NCBI RefSeq assembly: GCF_004122145.1
Contig: NZ_SBKQ01000001.1
Coordinates: 310,001-374,000, forward strand
Direction: 5' to 3'
Length of the DNA stretch: 64,000 nucleotides
Source: Flavobacterium piscinae
GTDB lineage: Bacteria > Bacteroidota > Bacteroidia > Flavobacteriales > Flavobacteriaceae
The position numbers and the translations under genes are program-made. The notes under the pieces were generated by a model. That model was not told the DNA's origin, ran no database searches, and saw only the letters and a program-made list of their open reading frames with translations. Positions 17,385-26,309 of this stretch are shown one piece after another; positions within the stretch are counted from its first letter, which is position 1; each line of letters starts with the position of its first letter.

Positions 17385-18353
17385 TTATGAATTTTGAGCT
17401 TTAAATTCTTTTAATTTTTGAGTCAATTTAGGAACAATTTCAAAAGCATCGCCAACCACTCCGTAATCGGCTACTTTAAAGAAAGGAGCTTCCGGATCAG
17501 AATTGATGACCACTTTAACTTTTGATGAATTTATTCCGGCAATATGTTGAATGGCTCCTGAAATTCCAATTGCAATGTATAAATTAGTAGCTACTGGTTT
17601 TCCGGTTTGTCCAACGTGCTCGCTGTGAGGTCTCCAACCTAAATCGGACACCGGTTTTGAACAAGCCGTGGCAGCACCTAAAACGGTTGCTAAATCTTCT
17701 ACTAATGCCCAATTTTCGGGACCTTTTAATCCCCGACCGCCTGAAACTACCACTTCTGCATCGGCAATGGTTACTTTTCCGGTTACTTTTTCTACGCTTT
17801 CAACTTTCACATGAAAATCAGCATCATTTAAACTAGGCGAAAAATCTTCGGTTGATAAAGATGAATTACTTTCTACCAATCCATACGAGTTTTTAGCTAA
17901 ACCTACTACTTTTACGTCGGTAGAAATTTCTGTTATATTAAAAGCTTTATTAGAAAAAGCATTTCTTTTCACTTGAAATGGCGAAATACTCAAAGGTAAA
18001 CCAACAACATTAGAAGCATAACCCGCATCTAATCCAACTGTGACCAATGGAGCCAAATAAATACTGTCAGTTGTGGAAGAAAGTACAATCACTTTTGCTC
18101 CCTCTTTTTGAGCCGCTTGTTTAATTACATCAGCGTATGCTTTTGCATTAAAAGAAGATAATTTATCATTGCTTACTTTCAATACTTTATCCACACCGTA
18201 TTTTGATAACTCTGAAACATCAGCGGTATTTATCGTTACAGCAGTTACCGATGTTCCTAAAGATTCAGCTACTTTTTTTGCATAGGAAGCCAATTCAAAA
18301 GCAACTTTCTTGAATTTCCCTTCTGCTGATTCTGCATATATTAATAATGACAT
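17385..18353 (-). CDS. etfA: Electron transfer flavoprotein alpha subunit
   Basis: Carries the FAD of the heterodimeric electron transfer flavoprotein that collects electrons from acyl-CoA and other dehydrogenases. The 322 residues contain an N-terminal ETF domain and the C-terminal FAD-binding domain with VVSGGRGLKGPENWALVEDLA, GWRPHSEHVGQTGKPV and LYIAIGISGAIQHIAGINSS, then VINSDPEAPFF. It follows etfB after 75 bases; the first part of that gap next to etfB is a phased heptamer repeat. A terminator follows the stop. Confidence 0.97.
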   Translation of the reverse strand: MSLLIYAESAEGKFKKVAFELASYAKKVAESLGTSVTAVTINTADVSELSKYGVDKVLKVSNDKLSSFNAKAYADVIKQAAQKEGAKVIVLSSTTDSIYLAPLVTVGLDAGYASNVVGLPLSISPFQVKRNAFSNKAFNITEISTDVKVVGLAKNSYGLVESNSSLSTEDFSPSLNDADFHVKVESVEKVTGKVTIADAEVVVSGGRGLKGPENWALVEDLATVLGAATACSKPVSDLGWRPHSEHVGQTGKPVATNLYIAIGISGAIQHIAGINSSKVKVVINSDPEAPFFKVADYGVVGDAFEIVPKLTQKLKEFKAQNS

Positions 18354-18400
18354 AATTTTTTAGTTTTAAAAATTTAATAATGGTTTTATAGTTTAAGTGT

Positions 18401-18428
18401 CTGAACACTAAAAACTGAACACTGGTTA
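18401..18428. repeat. Phased heptamer repeat between etfB and etfA
   Basis: Four 7-base units beginning with CT (CTGAACA twice, CTAAAAA, CTGGTTA) in exact phase, directly abutting the etfB stop at 18429. Confidence 0.75.
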
Positions 18429-19175
18429 CTAGATAACTTTTGCTTCGTTGTGCAATAAATTTACTAATTCGTCCAAATTGTCGGCACTAACTAATTTCAC
18501 GGCAGATTTTGGAGCCGGTTTTTCAAATTTTACCGCTTTTGTATTCACATTAGTTGCAATCGGCTCCAATACGGTTAGAGCTTTCGTGCGTGCAGTCATA
18601 ATCCCTCTCATGTTGGGGATTCTTAAATCTTTTTCTTCAACCAATCCTTTTTGTCCTCCAATAACTAAAGGTAAAGAAGCTGAAATAGTTTCTTTACCGC
18701 CATCAATTTCCCTAATTGCTTTAACAGAAGAACCATCAACTTTTACATCAATACATGAGTTTACAAAATTATAGCTTAACAATCCGGCAATCATTCCGGG
18801 AACCATTCCGCCATTATAATCTAAAGATTCTTTACCGCAAATCACTAAATCATATTGTCCTTGTTTGATCACTTCTGCTAATTGTTTGGCTACAAAAAAC
18901 CCGTCAGTTGGATTAGCATTTACACGAATTGCTTCATTTGCTCCAATCGCTAATGCTTTTCTTAAGGTTGGCTCTGTATCAGGGCCGCCGACATTAACCA
19001 CAGTTACGTTTGCTCCTTGTTGCTCTTGTAACCAAATGGCTCGAGTTAAACCAAATTCATCATTCGGATTGATAACAAATTGCACTCCATTTGTGTCAAA
19101 TTCAGAGTCGCCGTTTGTAAAATTAATTTTTGAAGTAGTATCAGGTACATGACTGATGCAAACTAATATTTTCAT
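18429..19175 (-). CDS. etfB: Electron transfer flavoprotein beta subunit
   Basis: Beta subunit of the electron transfer flavoprotein (248 aa), which binds AMP and interacts with partner dehydrogenases. Recognisable segments are MKILVCISHVPDTTSKI at the N-terminus, FVINPNDEFGLTRAIWL, TLRKALAIGANEAIRV, DLVICGKESLDYNGGMVPGMIAGLL and the C-terminal recognition-loop region with IPNMRGIMTARTK. It is the first gene of etfB-etfA. The region upstream (19176-19436) is shared with divergent pdhB and is very AT-rich. Confidence 0.97.
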   Translation of the reverse strand: MKILVCISHVPDTTSKINFTNGDSEFDTNGVQFVINPNDEFGLTRAIWLQEQQGANVTVVNVGGPDTEPTLRKALAIGANEAIRVNANPTDGFFVAKQLAEVIKQGQYDLVICGKESLDYNGGMVPGMIAGLLSYNFVNSCIDVKVDGSSVKAIREIDGGKETISASLPLVIGGQKGLVEEKDLRIPNMRGIMTARTKALTVLEPIATNVNTKAVKFEKPAPKSAVKLVSADNLDELVNLLHNEAKVI

Positions 19176-19395
19176 ATAATAGGTTTAAATTATTTTTCGG
19201 TACGAAAGTACAAATAAATTTTCGAATTTTAGTATGCGTGCATAATATTTTTTCAGTATTATATCGTTTTCGTAGGGTATTATAATTGTTTTTTAATTTT
19301 TTTCTCTCAACTATTGCGAATTCTAAATTAAAATAACACAAAAAATTGTCAACTATTTTACTCTCAAAATATGCATTAAAGTGATTTTAAATTTT

Positions 19396-19403
19396 TATTT
19401 TTG
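19396..19403 (+). promoter_or_regulatory. Candidate -7 box for pdhB
   Basis: TATTTTTG matches TAnnTTTG and lies 33 bases before the pdhB ATG. No TTG is found at the right distance upstream, so the call is tentative. Confidence 0.4.
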
Positions 19404-19436
19404 CCTTTCGTTAAAAAGACTTAAGAAAATAGAGAT

Positions 19437-20414
19437 ATGAGAACAATTCAATTCAGAGAAGCAATTTGTGAGGCCATGAGCGAAGAAATGCGTCGTGACG
19501 AAAGCATTTATTTAATGGGTGAAGAAGTAGCAGAATATAATGGGGCTTACAAAGCTTCAAAAGGAATGTTAGATGAATTTGGACCCAAAAGAGTAATTGA
19601 TACTCCAATTGCAGAGCTAGGTTTTGCAGGGATTGCTGTAGGTTCAGCTATGAATGGTTGCCGCCCGATTGTTGAATTCATGACGTTTAATTTCTCTTTG
19701 GTTGGAATTGACCAAATTATTAACAACGCAGCCAAAATGCGTCAAATGTCAGCGGGACAATTTCCTATGCCAATGGTTTTTAGAGGACCAACAGCTTCTG
19801 CCGGACAATTAGCTGCTACACACTCGCAAGCTTTTGAAAATTGGTTTGCCAATACACCGGGTTTAAAAGTTGTGGTTCCATCGAATCCGTATGATGCAAA
19901 GGGATTACTTAAATCGGCTATACGTGATAATGACCCGGTTATATTCATGGAGTCAGAACAAATGTATGGAGACAAAATGGAAGTGCCGGAAGGAGAATAT
20001 ACCATTCCACTTGGCGTTGCTGATATTAAAAGAGCAGGTTCTGATGTAACCATTGTTTCTTTTGGAAAAATAATTAAAGAAGCTTATGCAGCCGCAGATG
20101 AATTAGCTAAAGAAGGAATTTTATGTGAAATCATCGACTTAAGAACGGTTCGTCCGATGGATTATGATGCCATTTTAAATTCGGTTAAAAAAACGAATCG
20201 TTTAGTTGTTTTAGAAGAGGCATGGCCCTTTGCCAGTGTGGCCTCAGAAATAACCTATATGGTTCAAGAAAGAGCATTTGATTATTTAGATGCTCCGGTT
20301 CAAAGAATAACTACAGCCGATACTCCGGCTCCTTACTCACCGTCTTTATTAAAAGAATGGTTGCCAAATTCAAATGATGTAATTAAAGCAGTTAAAAAGG
20401 TTTTGTATAAATAA
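19437..20414 (+). CDS. pdhB: Pyruvate dehydrogenase E1 component, beta subunit
   Basis: Beta subunit of the two-chain E1 enzyme (325 aa) that decarboxylates pyruvate with thiamine diphosphate. Visible motifs: MRTIQFREAICEAMSEEM, YLMGEEVAEYNGAYKASKGML with the catalytic-site Glu, DTPIAELGFAGIAVGSAMNG, FRGPTASAGQLAATHSQ, VVVPSNPYDAKGLLKSAIRD and the transketolase C-terminal domain. Its closeness to the PDH rather than the branched-chain group is inferred from YNGAYKASKG and IEFMTFNF-like sequence. The alpha subunit and E2 are not adjacent. A good terminator follows. Confidence 0.95.
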   Translation: MRTIQFREAICEAMSEEMRRDESIYLMGEEVAEYNGAYKASKGMLDEFGPKRVIDTPIAELGFAGIAVGSAMNGCRPIVEFMTFNFSLVGIDQIINNAAKMRQMSAGQFPMPMVFRGPTASAGQLAATHSQAFENWFANTPGLKVVVPSNPYDAKGLLKSAIRDNDPVIFMESEQMYGDKMEVPEGEYTIPLGVADIKRAGSDVTIVSFGKIIKEAYAAADELAKEGILCEIIDLRTVRPMDYDAILNSVKKTNRLVVLEEAWPFASVASEITYMVQERAFDYLDAPVQRITTADTPAPYSPSLLKEWLPNSNDVIKAVKKVLYK

Positions 20415-20436
20415 TTAAAATAAAAACTATATTTGA

Positions 20437-20473
20437 AACTTCATCAACGTGTTATTTGATGAAGTTTTTTTTT
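20437..20473 (+). terminator. Terminator after pdhB
   Basis: AACTTCATCAA (20437-20447) pairs with TTGATGAAGTT (20456-20466), followed by a T run. It lies between pdhB and the DUF5686 gene. Confidence 0.88.
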
Positions 20474-20483
20474 ACAAATTGCA

Positions 20484-22964
20484 ATGAAAATTAAAAGCCT
20501 ACTTTTTTTATTTTTACTTTTTTCGGCCTCAATGATTGCTCAAACCAAAGTAAGTGGCATTGTTGTGGATGAAAACAACGACCCTATTCCATTTGCCAAT
20601 GTTTATTTCAAAAACTCCACTGAAGGAGTAATTACAAATGAAAATGGGCGATTTTATTTAGAATCTCAAAAAAGTTATGGAGTTTTAGTTGTCTCATTTA
20701 TTGGTTATACCGCTCAAGATGTAAAACTTGAAAAAGCGGTAACCTATAACATGAAAGTAACTTTAACGGAAGGAGAAACACTTCGAGAAGTGGTTTTAGT
20801 TTCCGGAAAATTGTCCAAAAAAAATAATCCGGCTATTGATATTCTTCGCAAAATTTGGGAAAGAAAACGGAAAAATGGTTTAAGACAATTCAACCAATAC
20901 CAATATGATAAATACGAAAAAGTAGAGTTTGATCTTAATACCATCGATAGTGCAACTATGAAAAGTAGGGTCTTCAGAGGGATGGAATTCGTTTTTGAAC
21001 AAATGGATACTTCGGCAATTACCGGAAAAACCTATTTGCCGATATTTATAAATGAATCGCTTTCAGAAGTTTATGGAGATAATGTTTCCAACCGTGAAAA
21101 GGAAATTCTTAAAGCCAATAAAAATTCAGGTTTTAGCAATAATCAACAAATTATTGCTTTTGTGAAAGATTTATATGCCGATTATGATATTTATGATAAT
21201 TACCTGAAGTTTTTCGATAAAGATTTTGTGAGTCCATTGTCCAGAACCGGAATTGATGTCTACAATTATGCTTTAACCGATAGTATGTATATTGATAATA
21301 AATGGTGTTATAACATAGTTTATTATCCCCGTAGAAAAGGCGAACTTACATTTAAAGGGGATTTTTGGGTGAATGATACCACGTTTGCCATCAAAAACAT
21401 CAACATGGCCGTGACCAAAAGTGCGAACATCAACTGGGTCAAAGAAATTTACATTGAACAAGATTTTGAAGTAGTTAGTGATTCGGTATTCTTATTAAAA
21501 AGAGACCACATGATGTCTGATTTTGCTTTTAACAAAAAAGAAGAATCTCAGGGTGTTTATGGTAAACGAACAACGTTGTTTAAAAATCATCAATTCAACA
21601 TCGAAAAACCTAAAGAATTCTATAAAGAAGAAGTCAATTTTATTGATAATGAAGTCTATAGTCGCTCTGATGAATATTGGCATGAAAACCGATTTGAGAA
21701 TTTGAGTAAAGACGAATTGGGGGTTTACAAAATGCTTGACACACTCAAAACTGTGAAAAAATTCAAGCAAATGTATGATTTGGTTGCCATTTTAGGTAGT
21801 GGCTACATTCAAAAAGGTAATTTTGACATTGGTCCGATTTTTTCAACCTTTGGTTATAATGAAGTGGAAGGGTTTCGCCTTCGTGCAGGCGGTAGAACTT
21901 ATTTTGGTCAAAATGATCCATGGCGTTTGCAATTTTATACCGCTTACGGATTTGAAGATAACCAATTTAAATATGGTGTTTCCGGAAAGGTATTATTGAA
22001 CAAGCGAAATCGACTCATTCTCGAAGGTGGGAATAGGCGAGATATTGAACAAATTGGAGCCAGTTTGACCACCACAAACAACGTACTCGGGAGAAGTTTT
22101 GCGTCCAACGGATTGTTTATGGCCGGAGCCAATGACAACTTGACAAGCATCAATTTAAGTATGGTTTCTTTCAATATTGAGCCCATTAAAAACCTAACTT
22201 TTGAAACCGGTTTTTCCTATCGAACCTTAAAACCTGCTTGGGATAAATTTAGTTTAGCTTATTTTTCACCTGATTCACCAACAGGAATAAAAAGCGAAGT
22301 AGCTCAATCTGAGATTAATTTTTCCGTAGATTATACACCCCGAAGAAAAACGGTTGGGTATGGCGTTGAAAGAAGTATTGTAGATAGCCCATTCACAAGA
22401 ATTTTTGTTAATTATAGCCAAGGACTAAAAGGTGTTTTTGACAGTGATTTCGATTATCAAAAAATACAATTATACATCAAGCAACCAATTTTAGTGGGCG
22501 GTTTCGGACGATTAAATGTTATTACAGAAGCTGGAAAAACGTTTGGGGAGGTGCCGCTTGGTTTGATGAGTGTTGTCCCGGGAAACCAATCGTATTTTTT
22601 AATTGAAAACACTTTCAATAACTTAAATTTCTATGAGTTTGTAACGGATGAATATGCAACGTTGCAATTGGAACATCATTTTTTAGGTCGAATATTATCG
22701 AGAATTCCGGGGTTAAGAGATTTAAATTTGCGAGAAATTGTTGGTGTAAAAGCGGTTGTTGGAACAGTCTCTGATGCAAACCGAGCTTTAAATGCTTCGG
22801 GATTGAACTATTTGTCACCGGATAAACCGTATTGGGAATACAGTGCCGGAATCGGAAATATCTTCAAAGTCTTCCGTATCGACTGTTCTTGGCGAGGAAA
22901 TTACCGCCATCTTCCCGATGCAAATAATTTTACAATCAAAGGTTCATTTGGATTTTATTTTTAA
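20484..22964 (+). CDS. DUF5686 outer-membrane protein with carboxypeptidase-regulatory domain
   Basis: An 826-residue exported protein. After the signal peptide (to about residue 19, SASMIAQ) comes a carboxypeptidase-D-regulatory-like beta-sandwich (about 20-105: VSGIVVDENNDPIPFANVYFKNS, SFIGYTAQDV). A long DUF5686 region follows, with a barrel-like C-terminus ending in a terminal aromatic residue (IKGSFGFYF). This layout is common in Bacteroidota outer-membrane proteins; a function has not been assigned. It starts 18 bases after the T run of the pdhB terminator, so it probably has its own promoter or depends on read-through. Confidence 0.85.
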   Translation: MKIKSLLFLFLLFSASMIAQTKVSGIVVDENNDPIPFANVYFKNSTEGVITNENGRFYLESQKSYGVLVVSFIGYTAQDVKLEKAVTYNMKVTLTEGETLREVVLVSGKLSKKNNPAIDILRKIWERKRKNGLRQFNQYQYDKYEKVEFDLNTIDSATMKSRVFRGMEFVFEQMDTSAITGKTYLPIFINESLSEVYGDNVSNREKEILKANKNSGFSNNQQIIAFVKDLYADYDIYDNYLKFFDKDFVSPLSRTGIDVYNYALTDSMYIDNKWCYNIVYYPRRKGELTFKGDFWVNDTTFAIKNINMAVTKSANINWVKEIYIEQDFEVVSDSVFLLKRDHMMSDFAFNKKEESQGVYGKRTTLFKNHQFNIEKPKEFYKEEVNFIDNEVYSRSDEYWHENRFENLSKDELGVYKMLDTLKTVKKFKQMYDLVAILGSGYIQKGNFDIGPIFSTFGYNEVEGFRLRAGGRTYFGQNDPWRLQFYTAYGFEDNQFKYGVSGKVLLNKRNRLILEGGNRRDIEQIGASLTTTNNVLGRSFASNGLFMAGANDNLTSINLSMVSFNIEPIKNLTFETGFSYRTLKPAWDKFSLAYFSPDSPTGIKSEVAQSEINFSVDYTPRRKTVGYGVERSIVDSPFTRIFVNYSQGLKGVFDSDFDYQKIQLYIKQPILVGGFGRLNVITEAGKTFGEVPLGLMSVVPGNQSYFLIENTFNNLNFYEFVTDEYATLQLEHHFLGRILSRIPGLRDLNLREIVGVKAVVGTVSDANRALNASGLNYLSPDKPYWEYSAGIGNIFKVFRIDCSWRGNYRHLPDANNFTIKGSFGFYF

Positions 22965-23111
22965 TTCAAAAATATTTCTATTCATTTTTTTCATTGTTTC
23001 TAAAACTTTACAGACAATGTTGTTAAATCCTTAAAAGTTGTTTACAAGCATCACTTTTAAAGATAAGGCCTTACCTTTGTAGCCCTATTTTTTTGTAAAT
23101 AAAACAACTAT

Positions 23112-23642
23112 ATGAGTGCAGCAAAACAAAAATCATTCGATGTGTTAATCGAAATACCAAAAGGAAGTCGAAATAAATATGAATACGATTTTGAATTAAA
23201 AAAAATCCGTTATGATCGAATGATTTTTTCTTCGATGATGTATCCTGCCGATTATGGTTTTATACCGGAAACGTTAGCATTAGATGGAGACCCATTAGAT
23301 GTATTGGTTTTGGTCACAGAACCTACTTTCCCGGGTTGTGTGATGGAAGTAAAACCAATTGGTGTTTTCCACATGGCAGACGAAAAAGGACCGGATGAAA
23401 AAGTGATTTGTGTGCCGGTTTCCGACCCAATTTGGAATAAATTAAACGATTTATCCGATGTTAATCCACATTTATTGAAGGAGATTGAACATTTTTTCCA
23501 AGTGTACAAAGATTTAGAGCAGAAAAAAGTGGATGTAGAAGGCTGGGGAGATGTCACCGAAGCGAAAGAAATTATAGAAAAATGTGTCGATCGCTTTACA
23601 AATTTGGAAAACAAAACGGCTGGTTTGTTTAGTATTCGTTAA
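23112..23642 (+). CDS. ppa: Soluble inorganic pyrophosphatase
   Basis: Family I pyrophosphatase (176 aa) that hydrolyses cytosolic pyrophosphate to phosphate. The motifs are IPKGSRNKYEYD (substrate Lys and Glu), the signature DGDPLDVLVL with its three metal-binding Asp residues, and EKVICVPVSDP. A TACCTTTG -7 box is at 23072-23079. The gene is followed by a terminator and then by hppA, so soluble and membrane pyrophosphatases are side by side but probably transcribed separately. Confidence 0.97.
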   Translation: MSAAKQKSFDVLIEIPKGSRNKYEYDFELKKIRYDRMIFSSMMYPADYGFIPETLALDGDPLDVLVLVTEPTFPGCVMEVKPIGVFHMADEKGPDEKVICVPVSDPIWNKLNDLSDVNPHLLKEIEHFFQVYKDLEQKKVDVEGWGDVTEAKEIIEKCVDRFTNLENKTAGLFSIR

Positions 23643-23660
23643 AGAATTTACTGTTTTAGT

Positions 23661-23700
23661 AAAAAAAGCAACATTCTAATTGGAATTGTTGCTTTTTTTT
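23661..23700 (+). terminator. Terminator after ppa
   Basis: AGCAACA (23667-23673) pairs with TGTTGCT (23687-23693), with further TTC/GAA pairing inside and a run of T after the stem. Confidence 0.87.
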
Positions 23701-23753
23701 ATTCCTATTTTGTTACTTTTGCAATCGTTAAAAAAATTATAAAATACATTTTT

Positions 23754-26225
23754 ATGGATTCAATTATGATTTATGTGCCGTTAATCATGGCATTAATTGG
23801 TTTAGCATTTATGTGGGCCAAAAGAGCATGGGTTTTAAAGCAAGATGCCGGTGATGGTAAAATGAAAGAGATTTCAGATTACATTTACGAAGGTGCTTTG
23901 GCCTTTCTTAAAGCGGAATATCGATTATTAACTTTCTTTGTTTTTGGAGCAAGTATTGCTTTAGCAGGAATATCGTTTATCGTTCCAACCACACATATAT
24001 TAATAGTAGTAGCGTTTATTTTCGGAGCAGTTTTCTCTGCTTTAGCCGGAAATATGGGAATGAAAATTGCTACCAAAACAAATGTAAGAACTACGCAAGC
24101 TGCTCGTACGAGTTTGCCACAAGCTTTAAAAGTATCTTTTGGTGGTGGAACCGTAATGGGATTAGGTGTAGCCGGTTTAGCTGTTTTAGGTTTAACAGGT
24201 TTCTTTATCATATTATTCCATTTCTTTATGAAAGGAACTTGGACTTCAACAGATGACATGACCATTGTGTTGGAAACTTTAGCCGGATTCTCTCTTGGTG
24301 CTGAATCAATTGCATTATTCGCTCGTGTCGGTGGTGGAATTTATACTAAAGCCGCCGATGTTGGTGCCGATTTAGTAGGTAAAGTAGAAGCCGGAATCCC
24401 GGAGGATGATCCACGTAATCCTGCAACTATTGCGGATAACGTTGGTGATAATGTAGGAGACGTAGCCGGTATGGGTGCCGATTTGTTCGGTTCCTATGTA
24501 GCAACCGTTTTGGCAGCAATGGTTTTAGGAAATTATGTGATTAAAGATATGGGTGGTTCTATAGAAGATGCTTTCGGTGGAATCGGACCAATTTTATTAC
24601 CAATGGCCATTGCCGGGTTCGGAATTTTATTCTCGATCATCGGAACCATGATGGTAAAAATTAAAGATAACAATGCTAAAGAAAAAGAAGTACAAGGTGC
24701 TTTAAACATTGGAAACTGGGTTTCAATTGCATTGACTGCTGTTTCGTGTTTTGTATTGGTAAAATACATGTTGCCAGAAACCATGAATATGGAATTCTTT
24801 GGAGAAGGATTAAAAGAAATTTCATCCATGCGAGTATTCTACGCCACCATTGTTGGATTATTTGTAGGGGGTGTTATTTCATCGGTAACAGAATATTACA
24901 CAGGTTTAGGTACAAAACCTGTTTTGGCGATTGTACAAAAATCATCAACCGGAGCAGGAACAAACGTAATTGCCGGTTTAGCAACGGGTATGATTTCTAC
25001 TTTCCCAACGGTGTTAATTTTTGCAGGAGCTATTTGGGCTTCGTATGCGTTAGCAGGTTTTTATGGTGTGGCTTTAGCTGCTTCTGCGATGATGGCTACC
25101 ACAGCAATGCAGTTAGCTATTGATGCTTTCGGACCAATTTCTGATAATGCCGGTGGTATTGCCGAAATGAGTGAATTACCTAAAGAAGTTCGTACGCGTA
25201 CCGATATTTTAGATTCTGTTGGAAACACAACTGCGGCAACCGGAAAAGGATTTGCAATTGCTTCTGCAGCGTTAACTTCGTTAGCTTTATTTGCTGCGTA
25301 TGTAACGTTTACAGGAATCGACGGAATCAACATTTTTAAAGCTCCGGTTTTAGCGATGTTGTTTGTGGGTGGAATGATTCCGGTGGTTTTCTCTGCTTTG
25401 GCAATGAATTCAGTTGGAAAAGCTGCTATGGACATGGTGTATGAAGTTCGTCGTCAGTTCAAAGAAATTCCGGGAATCATGGAAGGTAAAAATAAACCCG
25501 AATATGGCAAATGTGTGGAAATTTCAACGAAAGCCGCTTTACGTGAAATGATGTTACCGGGTATTTTAACGATTGGTTTCCCAATATTAATTGCGGTTTT
25601 ACCAATGTTGTTAGGATATGACAATAAATTAATTGCCGAAATGTTAGGGGGTTACATGGCCGGAGTTACCGTTTCGGGTGTGCTTTGGGCTGTATTCCAA
25701 AACAATGCCGGTGGTGCTTGGGATAATGCTAAAAAATCTTTCGAAGCCGGTGTAATGATTAATGGTGAAATGACCTACAAAGGTTCCGATGCTCACAAAG
25801 CAGCCGTAACCGGAGATACCGTGGGTGATCCATTTAAAGATACTTCCGGTCCATCGATGAATATTTTAATCAAATTAACGTGTTTAATTGGATTGGTAAT
25901 TGCCCCAATTTTAGGAGGTCATGATGCAACAACCATTACTGAAAAGCCAGGTTGTTGTTCTGAAACAGAAATGTGTGCTTCAATGACTAAAGAAGAATGT
26001 ATTGAAAAAGGTTGTACGAACAAGAATTGTAAGTACATGAATGAAAACACAAAAGAAATTTCTAAAAATGTTTCAATAGAAAAATCTGTCAACGCTGATG
26101 GAAAAGTAGTGGCTTCTGTTTCAGTTTCCACTACAGAAAATGGTGAAACAAAATCAGACACTATAACTTTTGAAGGAACTGACGAAGAAGTAACTGCAAA
26201 AATAGAAGCGTTTAAAAAACAATAA
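23754..26225 (+). CDS. hppA: Membrane-bound ion-pumping pyrophosphatase with Cys-rich tail
   Basis: Couples pyrophosphate hydrolysis to H+ or Na+ export across the inner membrane. The core of about 725 residues has some 16 hydrophobic segments, the catalytic loop with [23 protein letters not shown] and [18 protein letters not shown], and [20 protein letters not shown] has Ala where potassium-independent enzymes carry Lys, which predicts a potassium-dependent enzyme; H+ versus Na+ cannot be settled by eye. After the usual C-terminus ([11 protein letters not shown]) there is an added tail of about 95 residues: six Cys in the first 35, then a soluble Thr/Val/Glu-rich segment. A TACTTTTG -7 box is at 23714-23721 and a terminator follows. 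Confidence 0.95.
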   Translation: MDSIMIYVPLIMALIGLAFMWAKRAWVLKQDAGDGKMKEISDYIYEGALAFLKAEYRLLTFFVFGASIALAGISFIVPTTHILIVVAFIFGAVFSALAGNMGMKIATKTNVRTTQAARTSLPQALKVSFGGGTVMGLGVAGLAVLGLTGFFIILFHFFMKGTWTSTDDMTIVLETLAGFSLGAESIALFARVGGGIYTKAADVGADLVGKVEAGIPEDDPRNPATIADNVGDNVGDVAGMGADLFGSYVATVLAAMVLGNYVIKDMGGSIEDAFGGIGPILLPMAIAGFGILFSIIGTMMVKIKDNNAKEKEVQGALNIGNWVSIALTAVSCFVLVKYMLPETMNMEFFGEGLKEISSMRVFYATIVGLFVGGVISSVTEYYTGLGTKPVLAIVQKSSTGAGTNVIAGLATGMISTFPTVLIFAGAIWASYALAGFYGVALAASAMMATTAMQLAIDAFGPISDNAGGIAEMSELPKEVRTRTDILDSVGNTTAATGKGFAIASAALTSLALFAAYVTFTGIDGINIFKAPVLAMLFVGGMIPVVFSALAMNSVGKAAMDMVYEVRRQFKEIPGIMEGKNKPEYGKCVEISTKAALREMMLPGILTIGFPILIAVLPMLLGYDNKLIAEMLGGYMAGVTVSGVLWAVFQNNAGGAWDNAKKSFEAGVMINGEMTYKGSDAHKAAVTGDTVGDPFKDTSGPSMNILIKLTCLIGLVIAPILGGHDATTITEKPGCCSETEMCASMTKEECIEKGCTNKNCKYMNENTKEISKNVSIEKSVNADGKVVASVSVSTTENGETKSDTITFEGTDEEVTAKIEAFKKQ

Positions 26226-26242
26226 ATTGTTCTGATAAACAT

Positions 26243-26276
26243 AAAAAAATGCCTTGCAACTGCGAGGCATTTTTAT
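26243..26276 (+). terminator. Terminator after hppA
   Basis: AAAATGCCT (26246-26254) pairs with AGGCATTTT (26265-26273), then T-rich sequence; 17 bases after the hppA stop. Confidence 0.87.
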
Positions 26277-26309
26277 TTTTACTAAATTTAGCGTGAACAA
26301 AGAACTATC

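Noticed and set aside
19176..19436. A possible small gene or RNA in the etfB-pdhB spacer (minus-strand frame 19141-19341).
   Set aside because: The frame overlaps etfB in another phase, and composition is simply AT-rich; only a weak pdhB -7 box could be supported.
22843..23034. A 63-codon frame overlapping the end of the DUF5686 gene.
   Set aside because: It starts deep inside the larger gene in a different frame and continues into AT-rich spacer without recognisable features.
24746..25123. A 125-codon open frame inside hppA.
   Set aside because: It is another frame of a strongly conserved gene, has no protein-like composition and no signals of its own.
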